Assembly: GCF_902728235.1 (NCBI RefSeq)
Contig: NZ_CACVBO010000001.1
Span: 124,001-188,000 of the forward strand
DNA: 64,000 nucleotides
DNA from: Lentimonas sp. CC4
GTDB lineage: Bacteria; Verrucomicrobiota; Verrucomicrobiia; Opitutales; Coraliomargaritaceae
Direction: 5' to 3'
Under the pieces are notes generated by a model. That model saw only the letters and a program-made list of their open reading frames with translations. It had not been told where the DNA came from and did not search any database. Positions 54,807 through 64,000 of this stretch are shown piece by piece. A program made the position numbers and the translations under genes. How positions within the stretch are numbered: the stretch's first letter is position 1; the number at the start of each line of letters is the position of its first letter.

Positions 54807-55351
54807 TGCTACGAGTGTGCACGCTGAAGTGAATCATTCACACTTCTCTCTGCGGTTAAATCCGAACCTGCTATCCCTTCGTCGTTTGATACCTGATCGA
54901 CGATCTGATTTTCCAAGTGAGCTAGGCGGTGTAGAGGGAGGTGCTATTTACTATTTATACCGTTTCTGATATATTTTGCACATGATCAATACCCCTCCCA
55001 CCCGGCAAGCGGGTGACCTCCCCTTGGCAGCATATCCTTCTACATAAGTCAGAGAGTCGTGAAGTTAGAAATCAACGGCTCCTTCCCTGCGAAGGGAAGG
55101 AGTTTTAAAGCTCTCCTCCTTTCCGAAAGTGGAGTGGTCGGCTCTTGACCCGGCGTAGCTCGGAGAGCGTAGACGGTTGCCCGACCTGTCCGCCGTAGCC
55201 TTGGCGAAGGTGGAGGTGGTTGACTTCGAAAGTCATGCACGATGTGCGCATTATTTTCAAGAAATGGTATTAGACAGTCTCGAAGCCAAGAGTTCATCGA
55301 GGGGCGGCAGCCGCGAGCGAAGTGGGTCATTACGAAACTTCGCTGCAAGTG
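54807..55351. other. gene-free stretch with mixed repeats
   Basis: No credible ORF. It contains CCCGGCAAGCGGG (about 55000), GCGAAGGGAAGGAG-type inverted arms around 55090-55120, and the pair TCCGCCGTAGCC / GGCGAAGGTGGA (55185-55212), a common verrucomicrobial intergenic phrase. Otherwise I see nothing to name. Confidence 0.5.
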
Positions 55352-55412
55352 GCCTTTTCGTGGTCTTCGCCATTCGACAAGCTCATGGTCACGAGACGAG
55401 TAAAGCCTCTAC
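55352..55412. repeat. TIR-bounded dispersed element, right end only (copy 4)
   Basis: CATTCGACAAGCTCATGGTC and ACGAGACGAGTAAAGCCTCT, nearly identical to the reverse complement of 43289-43338. No left end is recognisable, so this copy is a fragment. Confidence 0.7.
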
Positions 55413-55433
55413 GCTGGTAGTCGCGAAATACAC

Positions 55434-55465
55434 AAAAAAACGCCTCCGGTGAAAGAAGCGTTTTT
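55434..55465 (-). terminator. terminator of the pseudopilin operon
   Basis: Read leftward, AAAACGC ... GCGTTTT with an inner partial stem and a closing T-run, 30 bp after the last pseudopilin stop. Confidence 0.75.
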
Positions 55466-55494
55466 GAAAAAGTGAATCTTAAAAGCCGAAGCCC

Positions 55495-56433
55495 TTACAA
55501 AGGATGCGCCATGAAGTTTACGCGCCGAGTGTAGGTATCCCCATGCTCACGGACAACATCATCCACGTCATTGTAGCCTGAACCTGCCAAGCTCGGAAGA
55601 CTTAACAACTCCAAGCCTTCATCCGAAACAACTGTCAGCATCACATCCGCGTAGAGCAATGGCAACTGTGAGGTGCCTCCAGTCAAAGTCGCATCCGTGC
55701 CACCATACGCATAATCACCACTCAAATTCAAATTGGCATCAACATTCACTGGAACAGTCGATGCTGCCGTAGGATCGTTTTCATAAATCAGCACCTTAAA
55801 ATCAACAATGTTGGATACCAAATAATTCTCAGCCGCAGTGATATTAGTCTCAGTCCAAAAACTCGGACCTGAAGCATCCAAAATAAGTTGAGGACTCGCG
55901 GTATCGCTACGACTCCCCATTAACAGATCAAACGTATCATCAGCGCGTGCAACTGATCGATAGAGGGCATAGACGCTCACCCGATCATCCGCAGCAACAC
56001 CATTCTGATCATACGACTCCTGATAAGCCAAACGATAGGCTACGGCACAAATATCTCCTGGAATCGCAGTCACTCCATCTGATTCAAGTTTATCACGATC
56101 CAAGGCAGGCGTAAACAACTTCAAGGCCACAGTCTGTGAAGTATAGGGAGCGCCAGCGGCCAATGTCTCAGGGCCATCCACTCGCAACCATTGTTGCCCA
56201 TTATTACGAAACACTGCTGTCTCTAAGTCTTGCGTGATCATATCCATCGCAATACGTGCTTCCGCATTTGCCGAAAGCTTGCCCGAGGAACGAGTCCACA
56301 CCTTGAGCACCTCACTGGTGATCTGAATAACCAAACCAACGAGGATGACCATGATAACGGTCGCCACCATGATTTCGATCAGAGTAAAGGCGCGTTTCGC
56401 AGTGCGACGAGTTCTATGAGATAAAGTATTCAT
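55495..56433 (-). CDS. prepilin-type protein, Verru_Chthon cassette C-like
   Basis: A 312-aa pseudopilin. Its type IV N-terminal signal is in TAKRA-FTLIEIMVATVIMV with Ala (not Gly) at -1, the usual Glu at +5, and a hydrophobic helix. The remainder is a long soluble domain with beta-strand-rich text (VAYRLAYQESYDQNG...). Length and wording match the minor-pilin group known as Verru_Chthon cassette protein C. Last gene of a five-gene leftward pseudopilin operon; probably a minor pseudopilin of a T2SS/T4P-like assembly. Confidence 0.8.
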   Translation of the reverse strand: MNTLSHRTRRTAKRAFTLIEIMVATVIMVILVGLVIQITSEVLKVWTRSSGKLSANAEARIAMDMITQDLETAVFRNNGQQWLRVDGPETLAAGAPYTSQTVALKLFTPALDRDKLESDGVTAIPGDICAVAYRLAYQESYDQNGVAADDRVSVYALYRSVARADDTFDLLMGSRSDTASPQLILDASGPSFWTETNITAAENYLVSNIVDFKVLIYENDPTAASTVPVNVDANLNLSGDYAYGGTDATLTGGTSQLPLLYADVMLTVVSDEGLELLSLPSLAGSGYNDVDDVVREHGDTYTRRVNFMAHPL

Positions 56434-56442
56434 ACGGTTAGC

Positions 56443-57108
56443 TTATCGAACAATTGCCATGTTATATGTAAAGATCGGCTCTAACGCCTTTAACGTCACA
56501 AGGTTACTTGTAGCGTTATAGGTCAACGAAGGCTCTTCAGCAAAGATACGCACCTCCATCGCAAAGGAACCTTCTGGGTAAAGCTCAGGGTTCGTTTCAG
56601 ACATAGTATAGCGCGGATAGTTACCCACTCCTGCATCCGTCATTTCTGTGCTAGGATTCACCGAAGAAGCCGTCAACACGACACGGTAAACAGTGCCCGC
56701 AGCTAGCATGTTAGTCCCGTCAGAGACATCGGCAGCCGACAGTTGGGCAGTTGTATCTGTCTCACCGACAAAACCAATCTTCAATGAAATGATGTCATTG
56801 TTATCATAGGCACGAAAAACAAGGAGCGTCGCGTAACCATCATTCACCACCGCATCATAAATCGCATTAAACCTAGAGCCAGTCGGTGCAATGTCTGGGG
56901 AGTTCTGCAAAAATGCATTGATCGTATTCACGATCGATGACACCTCGTCGGTCTTCTCGACCTCATCGACGGACTTGAGGGTCGGCGCTAGCAAACCCAC
57001 TAATGCGAGCACAGTGACCAAGAAAATACCAATTGCCAATACGACCTCAATCAAGCTGAAGCCACCAGAGCGGTTGCGTGAGAAACAGGACTTCATATGT
57101 CTATTCAT
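56443..57108 (-). CDS. prepilin-type protein, Verru_Chthon cassette B-like
   Basis: A 221-aa pseudopilin: NRSGG-FSLIEVVLAIGIFLVTVLALVGLL at the N-terminus gives a classic prepilin cleavage site (Gly-Phe, Glu at +5) and TM helix; the C-terminal part is beta-rich. The wording resembles Verru_Chthon cassette protein B. It lies 9 bp upstream of the cassette C-like gene, in the same operon. Confidence 0.8.
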   Translation of the reverse strand: MNRHMKSCFSRNRSGGFSLIEVVLAIGIFLVTVLALVGLLAPTLKSVDEVEKTDEVSSIVNTINAFLQNSPDIAPTGSRFNAIYDAVVNDGYATLLVFRAYDNNDIISLKIGFVGETDTTAQLSAADVSDGTNMLAAGTVYRVVLTASSVNPSTEMTDAGVGNYPRYTMSETNPELYPEGSFAMEVRIFAEEPSLTYNATSNLVTLKALEPIFTYNMAIVR

Positions 57109-57121
57109 GTCTAAGTAATTA

Positions 57122-57799
57122 TTATTCTATTTCAGTAGAACTCGAAGCTTGAATGGCTCCTGGCGATGTAACTGGAGTGGTGGTGCCAGCACGACGAAAA
57201 ATTAACGCAGCTTTCAAGCCTTGATCTTCCTCTGAGACCTTCAACTGACTGACTTCAGTGTTTTGATCATTAGGGATCATAGTCGCAGCTCGTAGCACTA
57301 GATACGCATTTGCATTCGCTGAAGTCCCATTACTGTTGAATTCGTAATACAGGTATTCAGTCGATCCTGTCGTCTGAGCGGACTTTCTAGGATAGTCTAG
57401 CGGCAGATTTGTCGCACTCCAATTCGCACCGGACTCTGACTCGCTCGTCGTTGCATCAAAGTAGATACCCTCGGGCAGCAATGTCCCTGGGGTCGCAGCT
57501 ATCCAGCCTTCAGTGCCCGTGCTATCTGTCCCCTTATATATGATCCCAAATTGTCGGCGATATTTATCCAAGTCAGACGGATCATTATTAATGATTAATA
57601 GTGTTTCCGCATTCTTCATAATCGCTTGACCACGTGCCCCCTGAGCAATGCCGGAAACAATGCGCACCGAAGAACTCAGCGAAGCACCGCCCCCCGAGTT
57701 ACCACCGATGAAAATAATGGAGGATGCCAACAGAATGATACTGATAACAACCAGTAGTTCAATCAGCGTAAATCCGCGTTTGGAGTTCGATTGATTCAT
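57122..57799 (-). CDS. prepilin-type protein, Verru_Chthon cassette D-like (GspH-like)
   Basis: A 225-aa pseudopilin: NSKRG-FTLIELLVVISIILLASSIIFIGG at the N-terminus; short periplasmic part with GQAIMKNAETLLIIN and LVLRAATMIPND, typical of GspH/FimT-like minor pilins. The gap to the next operon gene (56443-57108) is 13 bp. The C-terminal end (PVTSPGAIQASSSTEIE) is low complexity. Confidence 0.8.
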   Translation of the reverse strand: MNQSNSKRGFTLIELLVVISIILLASSIIFIGGNSGGGASLSSSVRIVSGIAQGARGQAIMKNAETLLIINNDPSDLDKYRRQFGIIYKGTDSTGTEGWIAATPGTLLPEGIYFDATTSESESGANWSATNLPLDYPRKSAQTTGSTEYLYYEFNSNGTSANANAYLVLRAATMIPNDQNTEVSQLKVSEEDQGLKAALIFRRAGTTTPVTSPGAIQASSSTEIE

Positions 57800-57813
57800 T
57801 TAACTAAAAAAGG

Positions 57814-58395
57814 CTAGTCCCAAAGCTTGTAAGTCGGATTGCTTGCATCACTAGGATTAGAGCCAACATAGGCACTCACCGAAGAGCGAATGGTGCCTTC
57901 GCCAGCATCTGGACCACTCGGCGTGATCGAGCCATTACCATCGGTATCGACGACAATGAAAATTTGCGTATTATTAAAGCGATCTGCGAGTTGATCCGTC
58001 GAAATGGTCCCATCAGCCTTGAGCAAGAACTCTGACTCCGAAAAACTATAAAAAGCAATCTGGCGACGATTTCCACCAAATGACACTCCAGCGTTGCTAG
58101 AAGAAGGATCACGCGCAGACAGTGTCTTAATAAATTCAAGACTTTCCGATGAGAGGTCGATTTCATCACTATCAGACGTGCCAGTCACCAGAGGGAAATA
58201 ACTATACTCCCCCTTAAACAGCTGCATGGCATTCACATAATTAGATAGCTGAGCCTTCGAAGCAGCAACATTTGCCTGCTTCTTAACTGCCCCAACGGTC
58301 GGAATTAGAATCCCAGCTAAAATACCGATGATGGCGATCACCATCAACAGCTCGATTAAAGTGAAGCCTTTATTTGTGTGCTTTTTCATATTCAT
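57814..58395 (-). CDS. GspG-like pseudopilin 1
   Basis: A 193-aa protein: KHTNKG-FTLIELLMVIAIIGILAGILIPTVG, a textbook type IV N-terminus with a GspG-style helix. The body has YVNAMQLFKGEYSYFPL (the usual GspG Y-x-YP pattern) and a Ca-loop-like VVDTDGNGSITPSGPDAGEG. Start overlaps the stop of the upstream gene by 1 bp (TAATG), so they are translationally coupled. Confidence 0.85.
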   Translation of the reverse strand: MNMKKHTNKGFTLIELLMVIAIIGILAGILIPTVGAVKKQANVAASKAQLSNYVNAMQLFKGEYSYFPLVTGTSDSDEIDLSSESLEFIKTLSARDPSSSNAGVSFGGNRRQIAFYSFSESEFLLKADGTISTDQLADRFNNTQIFIVVDTDGNGSITPSGPDAGEGTIRSSVSAYVGSNPSDASNPTYKLWD

Positions 58396-59024
58396 TATTC
58401 GCCGGAGTAAATATTATCAATGTTTGTGGGCTCTTTACGATTGTCTGGTGTCAAAACCCCGTCTGCGCCAACCGCAACCGCAGTTCCATCGGGGCCTTTC
58501 GAGTAGAGCACAAAACCAAAATTATCCCAGCTAGCAGTGGCACCGGTTTTATACTTATATACATATTCAGTCCCCCAAGGGTCCTGAAAGGCCACTGCGG
58601 TCGGCGCGACGTTCACAGCAGAAGGTAAAGTCCCCGTATACTCCATCTTAGAGGGATCAATAAAGGACTTCGGCCCAGTCGCTGGCACCTCACTCGCAGA
58701 AACCAAATCAAATGAAGTCGTCGTGCCAGTTCGATTAAACTTCATCCAGCCCATCAATGCCTGAGCCAATTCATCTCCATCAGCAGCCCAGGGATAATCA
58801 CCATATGTCGATTTATATGCCTCCAGCGCCTGCGAAATCACCGCCAATTCGGCTTTGGCTTGAGTGCGTGCTTGGGCATTTTGCACGCCGCGCGAGATGC
58901 CGAAGGTAATACCAGCGAGGACCATGATCACAGCAATGACCATGAGCAGTTCGATCAAAGTGAAACCACTCTTAGTCGAGCGCTTGCGTGCGAAAAGTTC
59001 AGATGGGGGATAATCAGAAAACAT
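58395..59024 (-). CDS. GspG-like pseudopilin 2
   Basis: About 209 aa from ATG 59024; a longer frame start at 59090 is less likely. Prepilin signal STKSG-FTLIELLMVIAVIMVLAGITFGI with a 23-residue leader. The body has EAYKSTYGDYPWAADG and DPWGTEYVYKYKT, i.e. the core GspG family PWG.xYxY motif. First gene of the five-gene operon. No other T2SS component (GspD/E/F, prepilin peptidase) lies in the window. Confidence 0.85.
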   Translation of the reverse strand: MFSDYPPSELFARKRSTKSGFTLIELLMVIAVIMVLAGITFGISRGVQNAQARTQAKAELAVISQALEAYKSTYGDYPWAADGDELAQALMGWMKFNRTGTTTSFDLVSASEVPATGPKSFIDPSKMEYTGTLPSAVNVAPTAVAFQDPWGTEYVYKYKTGATASWDNFGFVLYSKGPDGTAVAVGADGVLTPDNRKEPTNIDNIYSGE

Positions 59025-59212
59025 GCCTAATGGGGATAGAGACAAGGGATTGAGCCGAGGAGATCGGCGAAAGAGGTATATTCGTGCCAAACCAGCCGCG
59101 CTGTCAATGCTTTGAAAGCCCCTTTTTACAATTCACCGGGCCCAATGCCGAATTGCGAGAAGCGGGCAATCACGACATTCGCAAAAAAAAGCCCCGGCCA
59201 AACGAAATAAAT

Positions 59213-60058
59213 CTATCCCGCATACGGCTTCTTAAAAATCGCACCACTGCGACGACGCTCGGCAATACGCTCCACCTCATCGTCGCTCATCGGCTCAGGA
59301 AAGCTCGTTTTCGGGTCAATTTTCCACTTAGCTGGCTTGAGGTCATGATCAACGGCTACGCGGTAATCGAATACGAAACAGTCGCCCTCCCAGAGGCTAG
59401 TCTCCTTCGGCATCATCTCCATATAACGCAAAATTCCGCCCTTGAGGTGGTAAACATTTTCAAAGCCCTTCTGCTTCAAATAGGCAGTCGAGCGCTCGCA
59501 GCGAATCCCGCCCGTGCAATACATGGCGATTTTCTTGTCTTTCTGTGAGGCGAGGTGCTCGTCCACAAATTTGGCAAATTCGGTAAAATCGTCGGTATCG
59601 GGGTTGAGCGCCCCCTTAAATTTACCCACGCCCACCTCATAGTCATTACGTGTATCAATCGTGATCACGTCCGGATCTGAAATCAAGTCGTTCCACTCTT
59701 CCGGCTCCAGGTAGGTGCCCACTTCGTCGCGTGGATCGGCGCCGTCTTGGCGAAAAGTGACGATCTCAGGCTTCTTTTTAACCTTAAACTTCGGAAACGG
59801 GCAAAAGTCTGCATAGGAATATTTCACGTCCATCGCCGCAAAGCGCGGATCGGATTTGAGTAGCGCGATAGTCGCATCCACCGCCTCGGGCGAGCCCGCA
59901 CAGGTTGAGTTGATCCCCTCATTCGCAAAGATGATCGTGCCACGCAGCCCGACCTTCAGGCCATGGTCGATGATACGCTCCGCCCAGGCGTCGCGATCAG
60001 GTAGTTCGACGAAATGGTAAAAGGCTGCGATTTTCCAAGATTCAGACGAGTCAGGCAT
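59213..60058 (-). CDS. trhO: tRNA uridine(34) hydroxylase TrhO (YceA, rhodanese family)
   Basis: A 281-aa protein of the TrhO/YceA family. N-terminal acylphosphatase-like part (AAFYHFVELPD...GLRGTIIFANEGINST), then a rhodanese domain (VITIDTRNDYEVGVGKFKGALN) with the active-site loop CTGGIRCE (about residue 182-189), and a C-terminal region without the cysteine-rich extension of some members. It hydroxylates U34 of tRNA in the cytosol. ATG 60058 gives the family start (MPDSSESWKIAAFYHF); the longer frame is not conserved-looking. Confidence 0.93.
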   Translation of the reverse strand: MPDSSESWKIAAFYHFVELPDRDAWAERIIDHGLKVGLRGTIIFANEGINSTCAGSPEAVDATIALLKSDPRFAAMDVKYSYADFCPFPKFKVKKKPEIVTFRQDGADPRDEVGTYLEPEEWNDLISDPDVITIDTRNDYEVGVGKFKGALNPDTDDFTEFAKFVDEHLASQKDKKIAMYCTGGIRCERSTAYLKQKGFENVYHLKGGILRYMEMMPKETSLWEGDCFVFDYRVAVDHDLKPAKWKIDPKTSFPEPMSDDEVERIAERRRSGAIFKKPYAG

Positions 60059-60318
60059 AGAGGGGGACGTATTAAAGTTAGAAGGCTCTAAGCAAGGAGA
60101 AAGTGAGAGCACTGGCGACAGAAATTAGAATTCCGGACTTAAAACATCCTCAAATCTCAGGTCTCTTTTTTCATATCTCATTAAAAAGCCTTGTCATCGC
60201 GTGTGGAACTGTCAAAGCCCTCCGCCTCACTTCTGGAAAGCCCTTAAAATAAGGCGACGCTTTCCTTCACTAGCTCAAGTATCGGTAATATCCGGTCAAC
60301 GGGCGTATTACAGATATT

Positions 60319-62004
60319 ATGGACATCAAGTTTACCGATCTCGGCCTGCGCGCCGAACTCATCGAAGGTATTCAACGCCTCGGCTTTGAATCTCCCTCTC
60401 CTATTCAGGCACAAACCATCCCTGTCGCTCTAAGCGGCAAGGACATCGTCGGCCTCTCCCAGACTGGCTCTGGTAAAACCGCAGCATTTGGCCTTCCAGC
60501 GCTCAATCTGATCGACATCGATCGCAAAGAAACACAGGTGCTCGTGCTCTGCCCGACCCGTGAGTTGGCCGTTCAGGTCTGCGAAGAGATCAATCGTCTC
60601 GCTTCTGCGCTGCGCGGTCTCGTGGCTGTGCCCGTCTATGGTGGTGCTCCGCTCGACCGTCAAATGCGTGCGCTCCGCAATGGCGCTCACATCGTCGTTG
60701 GCACCCCTGGCCGCGTCATGGATCACCTGCGCCGCAAAACACTGCGCACCGACGCCATCAAAATTTGCATCCTCGACGAAGCCGACCGCATGCTCGACAT
60801 GGGCTTCCGCGAAGACATGGAGATCATCCTCGGCGACATGCCCGAAGAGCGCCAAGCACTGTTCTTCTCTGCAACTATGAACCGCGGCGTCGAAGGCTTG
60901 ATCCGCAAATTCAGCCGCAATGCCGAGCAAATCTCGATCGAGCGCAAGTCGCTGACCGTTGATACCATCGAGCAGACCTACTACGAAGTGCGCAACCGCT
61001 CGAAGATCGAAGTGCTGTGCCGTATCCTCGACCTAGAGACTAAGCCACGCGGCATCGTCTTCTGTAACACCAAGCAAATGGTCGAAGACGCCACTGAAGC
61101 ACTCGCAGCTCGCGGCTACGTCGCTGACCGCATCCACGGTGACATCACACAAGGCAACCGCGAGCGCGTCATCAAGCGCTTCAAGGACGGCTCGGTAGAG
61201 CTCCTCGTCGCAACCGACGTGGCCGCCCGTGGCCTCGACATCGACGACGTCGACATCGTTTTCAATTACGACCTCCCACACGACCCGGAAGACTACGTGC
61301 ACCGCATCGGCCGCACAGGTCGGGCCGGACGCTCAGGTAAATCCGTCACCTTCGTTTACGGACGCGACATCTACCGCCTTGAAGCAATCGAGCGCTACAC
61401 TCGCCAAGTCGTGCGCCGCATGCAGATCCCTTCACTGGAAGACGTGGAAGGCCGCAAAGCCGACAAGGTATTCAAGCAAGTGCGCGAACTCCTGGAAGCA
61501 GGCAATTTCAAGCGCCACGACGCACTCGTCGACCGTCTCCTCGACGCTGGCCACACACCCACCGACATCGCCAGCGCACTCTTTAACCTGCTCAATAAGG
61601 ACGACGCAGGCCTTGGCGAAAAAATCGCCGAAGACAGCGAGCCCTACTCAGACACTCCAAATCGCGGCGGCAAACGCGGCGGCGGTGGCGGCGGTGGATA
61701 CCGTGGAGGCAATCGCGGTGGTGGTTACCGTGGCAATCGCGGCAACGACAATCGCGGCGGAGGCGGCGGAGGCAACTACCGTGGCAACGACAACCGTAGT
61801 AATGATCGCGGCAACGACAACCGTGGTGGCGGCAATCGCTCATGGAACGAAGGCGGCGAGCGCCCAAAACGCCCCTTCAAGACCAAGAGCAAATTCGGTG
61901 GCGGCCACAGCGGCGGCAACGAAGGTGGCGGTTTCAAGAGCGGCGGCAACAAGGACTTCACTCCGGTGAAGAAGCCAGCACGTCGCTTCAAGAAGCCTGA
62001 CTAG
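60319..62004 (+). CDS. DEAD-box RNA helicase (DeaD/CsdA-like)
   Basis: A 561-aa helicase. Q motif ([19 protein letters not shown]...SPIQAQTIP), Walker A QTGSGKT (48-54), DEAD box LDEADRMLD (about 152), SAT (FFSATMNRG), and the C-terminal motifs [12 protein letters not shown] and [13 protein letters not shown] (about 330-342). After the core, a helical segment (about 360-430, [26 protein letters not shown]...) resembles the CsdA dimerisation region. The last 100 residues are a Gly/Arg-rich tail with RGG and RGN repeats (about 450-520) likely to bind RNA. Probably acts in ribosome assembly, mRNA decay or cold adaptation. Followed by a terminator. Confidence 0.95.
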   Translation: MDIKFTDLGLRAELIEGIQRLGFESPSPIQAQTIPVALSGKDIVGLSQTGSGKTAAFGLPALNLIDIDRKETQVLVLCPTRELAVQVCEEINRLASALRGLVAVPVYGGAPLDRQMRALRNGAHIVVGTPGRVMDHLRRKTLRTDAIKICILDEADRMLDMGFREDMEIILGDMPEERQALFFSATMNRGVEGLIRKFSRNAEQISIERKSLTVDTIEQTYYEVRNRSKIEVLCRILDLETKPRGIVFCNTKQMVEDATEALAARGYVADRIHGDITQGNRERVIKRFKDGSVELLVATDVAARGLDIDDVDIVFNYDLPHDPEDYVHRIGRTGRAGRSGKSVTFVYGRDIYRLEAIERYTRQVVRRMQIPSLEDVEGRKADKVFKQVRELLEAGNFKRHDALVDRLLDAGHTPTDIASALFNLLNKDDAGLGEKIAEDSEPYSDTPNRGGKRGGGGGGGYRGGNRGGGYRGNRGNDNRGGGGGGNYRGNDNRSNDRGNDNRGGGNRSWNEGGERPKRPFKTKSKFGGGHSGGNEGGGFKSGGNKDFTPVKKPARRFKKPD

Positions 62005-62050
62005 GCTTTAAGCGGAACAGGCATTGGCTGTCTGCATTGAATTCACACAA

Positions 62051-62081
62051 ACGGCGGACAGCAATGTCCGCCGTTTTTTTT
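62051..62081 (+). terminator. terminator of the DEAD-box helicase gene
   Basis: ACGGCGGACA...TGTCCGCCGT followed by eight T, 46 bp after the stop. Confidence 0.92.
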
Positions 62082-62099
62082 GTGTGTGCACAAAGTGAT

Positions 62100-62180
62100 A
62101 CAGACATTCTTGTCTGTTTTGCCTGATAGAAGAACAGACATTCTTGTCTGTTTTGCCTGATAGAAGAACAGACAAGACGT
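62100..62180. repeat. hairpin repeats of the ACAGACATTCTTGTCTGT family
   Basis: Two exact copies (62100-62117 and 62134-62151) separated by TTTGCCTGATAGAAGA, then a decayed third (ACAGACAAGACGTAAGTCTG). They fill most of the 62082-62200 part of the gap before the AI-2E transporter; nothing further is seen there. Confidence 0.8.
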
Positions 62181-62322
62181 AAGTCTGCGGCACGACTGAG
62201 CTCGCCGAAGTCCAGAGATGGCGAAGCAAAGTCTGTATCACTTCACCGCCGCCCGCGAAGAATCCCGACGCTCGACTTTTCTGAGCAGCCCCTCTACACA
62301 TTTCCCTCACACACGAAACGCT

Positions 62323-63504
62323 ATGTCTGAATTACCCTCCTACACACTATCGCCCTCGCAAAAACGGATCATCGCCGCAGGCGCAACTGTCCTGGCGCTG
62401 GTCCTCCTCATTGCCACTGCCTTCGGCCTCTTCGTGCTGCTGCAACAGTTCATCCACACCTTTAAAGACGTGCTGCTGCCCCTCGCAATTGCAGCGATCC
62501 TAGCGACCCTACTACGCCCCATCATCACCCTCGCGGAAAAGCACACACGACTCTCCAAGACCCAAGGCATCATCTTACTCTACCTGCTCGTAGTGCTTGC
62601 CATCGCCACCACCACCGCACTCCTACTGCCGATCATCTTCCGACAAGCAGCCGATTTCATCGAGTCCGCGCCAACCATACGCGACAACATCTTCCTATTT
62701 CTACAAGACAAGACCCCCGCTGCCTGGGAATGGCTCCATGCCAAACTCGGCCAGTCGCCCGACGAATATGTGCAGAACATCGTCGCCACTCACTCGGACA
62801 CCATCACCGCCGCACTCAAAGCCTTACCCGAAAAAGTCGGCATCATTGGTGGTTCCATTGGTGGGTTTATTGGTAGCATGTTCGGAAAAGTCGCCGCCTA
62901 CGCCATCATTCCCGTCTACCTCTTCTTTATCCTGAATGGGGAGCGCAACATTTGGAACGACTTACAAAAGCAGCTCAGCTTCCTGCCCAACGAGCGCCGC
63001 GACGACATCGTCTTCCTCTGCCGCCAATTTAGCGACATCCTAATCTCCTTCTTCCGCGGGCAAATCATCATCGGCCTACTACTCGGCATCGTGCTGGCAA
63101 TCGGCTTTGCAGTTGTGGGGCTCAAATTTGGCATCGTGCTGGGCATCATCCTCGGCCTGCTCAACATCATTCCCTACCTCGGCACCATGCTCGGCATCAT
63201 CACTGTGCTCCCGCTCGCCTACTTTCAAGACGGCGGCGGCCTTGCCCTAATCGGCCTCTGCACGGTCGTCTTTATCATTGGTCAACTCCTCACTGACTAT
63301 TGGTTCACACCTCGAATCATGGGAGACAAGACTGGCATGGGGCCCATGCTCATCATCTTCTCCATCTTTTTCTGGGGCGTCGCACTCGGCGGCATCATGG
63401 GCATGGTGCTGGCGATTCCGCTCACCGCATTCTTCCTCGTCTTTTGGCGTCTCGCCCGCGAACGCTACTTGCCCGCACTGACTAAAAACCAACTAGAGGC
63501 CTAG
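62323..63504 (+). CDS. AI-2E family transporter (TqsA/PerM-like permease)
   Basis: A 393-aa membrane protein with about seven TMs in the family layout: an N-terminal pair ([50 protein letters not shown]), a middle soluble part, and the C-terminal block [45 protein letters not shown] with the family-typical NIIPYLG. Members export autoinducer-2 or act as ion/proton antiporters; the substrate here is unknown. I chose the ATG 62323; the frame begins 35 codons earlier in repeat sequence. No operon partner. Confidence 0.9.
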   Translation: MSELPSYTLSPSQKRIIAAGATVLALVLLIATAFGLFVLLQQFIHTFKDVLLPLAIAAILATLLRPIITLAEKHTRLSKTQGIILLYLLVVLAIATTTALLLPIIFRQAADFIESAPTIRDNIFLFLQDKTPAAWEWLHAKLGQSPDEYVQNIVATHSDTITAALKALPEKVGIIGGSIGGFIGSMFGKVAAYAIIPVYLFFILNGERNIWNDLQKQLSFLPNERRDDIVFLCRQFSDILISFFRGQIIIGLLLGIVLAIGFAVVGLKFGIVLGIILGLLNIIPYLGTMLGIITVLPLAYFQDGGGLALIGLCTVVFIIGQLLTDYWFTPRIMGDKTGMGPMLIIFSIFFWGVALGGIMGMVLAIPLTAFFLVFWRLARERYLPALTKNQLEA

Positions 63505-63519
63505 TGCCTTAGTCGGCAC

Positions 63520-63620
63520 GAACATCCAACGTCGAACGTCCAATACTGAATGGCAATACACCCTGATTCTTTTTAACTCATTCAATGTTCGACGTTGAGC
63601 GTTCAATGTTCGACCTTCGT
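63520..63620. repeat. imperfect inverted repeat upstream of rph
   Basis: AACATCCAACGTCGAACGTC and CAATACTGAATG on the left are mirrored by CATTCAATGTTCGACGTTGA and GCGTTCAATGTTCGACC on the right. Such arms of AACGTCGAACGT type are typical of verrucomicrobial intergenic repeats. Confidence 0.6.
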
Positions 63621-63633
63621 CCCCTTTTTTTAA

Positions 63634-64000
63634 ATGTCCAACGAAACAGAAACTCCCTTCGCCCGTCCTGATAACCGCGCCATCGACGAACTTCGCTCGA
63701 TCCGCTTCGAAACTGGCATCGCGCCACACGCGCTCGGCTCTGTGCTCGTCAGCTTTGGCGACACACGTGTCATTTGCGCCGCGTCGATCGACAACCGCGT
63801 GCCGGGGTGGATGCGCGCCCAAAAAGTTGAAGGCGGCTGGATGACTGCCGAATACTCCATGCTTCCCTACAGCACGCTCGATCGCAAGCGCCGCGACATC
63901 AGCGCCGGCAAAGCCGACGGACGCACCATCGAAATCCAGCGCCTCATCGGTCGCTCGCTCCGCGCCGTGTTCGACCTCAAAAAGCTCACCGGCAAGACGA
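63634..64000 (+). CDS. rph: ribonuclease PH (partial, runs off the right edge)
   Basis: First 122 codons only. [43 protein letters not shown] is the canonical RNase PH start, followed by [18 protein letters not shown] and [24 protein letters not shown] (the phosphate/RNA-binding R-S-L-R). RNase PH trims tRNA 3' ends by phosphorolysis. The gene continues beyond 64000. Confidence 0.95.
   Translation, partial: MSNETETPFARPDNRAIDELRSIRFETGIAPHALGSVLVSFGDTRVICAASIDNRVPGWMRAQKVEGGWMTAEYSMLPYSTLDRKRRDISAGKADGRTIEIQRLIGRSLRAVFDLKKLTGKT

Noticed and set aside
61229-61969. 246-aa ORF in another frame of the helicase gene
   Set aside because: Ala/Thr-rich shadow of the Gly/Arg-rich coding tail.

Overview
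The window (about 52% G+C by eye) looks like a chromosomal segment from a marine Verrucomicrobiota bacterium, most likely class Opitutia (a Coraliomargarita/Puniceicoccus-like relative). The evidence is a five-gene pseudopilin operon of the Verru_Chthon-cassette type, twin SPFH proteins, a PPi-type phosphofructokinase, a bacterial Mpv17/PMP22-like protein, and many intergenic palindromic repeats of a kind common in that group. The placement is inferred from gene content only. I see no rRNA, tRNA, CRISPR array, phage or IS transposase.

Layout. 0-9.1 kb: an old-yellow-enzyme reductase, then a leftward operon tetR > outer-membrane channel > membrane-fusion protein > RND pump > Mpv17-like protein, with a 20-bp palindrome upstream that fits a TetR operator. 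9.2-12.5 kb: molybdenum cofactor genes moaC-mobA-moaD-moaE-MOSC; moaA lies 40 kb away at 52 kb. 12.5-29 kb: an iron-acquisition island. It holds a siderophore-type TonB receptor, a PepSY membrane protein, a Vibrio TonB2/TtpC-like energising system (DUF3450, TtpC-like MotA/TolQ, ExbB, ExbD, TonB, TPR), an AraC/PchR-like regulator, a second TonB receptor with its own PepSY protein, an unrecognised cytosolic protein, a 2[4Fe-4S] ferredoxin and a DUF3793 protein. Three promoters of this island carry copies of a 7-1-7 inverted repeat (TGAGACT-n-AGTCTCA) that looks like a Fur-family operator. A candidate small RNA with its own terminator lies at 27.3-27.4 kb.

29-43 kb: mostly housekeeping genes (metG, a secreted nuclease/phosphatase-family lipoprotein, MscS channel, queG, an SPFH pair, MOSC protein, Xer recombinase, ParA, PLA2-like lipoprotein, PPi-PFK). 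43.4-50.5 kb: a nitrate/nitrite-type ABC uptake operon (NasS-like sensor, NrtA, a permease with a very unusual coiled-coil extension, two ATPases) with a divergent LysR regulator. 50.5-51.7 kb: three tandem copies of a roughly 380-400 bp non-coding unit, each with the same UUCG-capped hairpin. 51.7-64 kb: moaA, queF, chrA, the pseudopilin operon, trhO, a DEAD-box helicase, an AI-2E-family transporter, and the start of rph running off the edge.

How the parts fit: nitrate uptake and Moco synthesis would together serve a molybdoenzyme such as nitrate reductase, which is not in this window. The iron island pairs two receptors with one dedicated Ton motor and, by the shared operator, a common iron-type control. 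Several families of dispersed intergenic repeats recur across the window: a TIR-bounded element of about 120 bp, short covarying hairpins, a giant palindrome, and a pair of about 115-bp copies.
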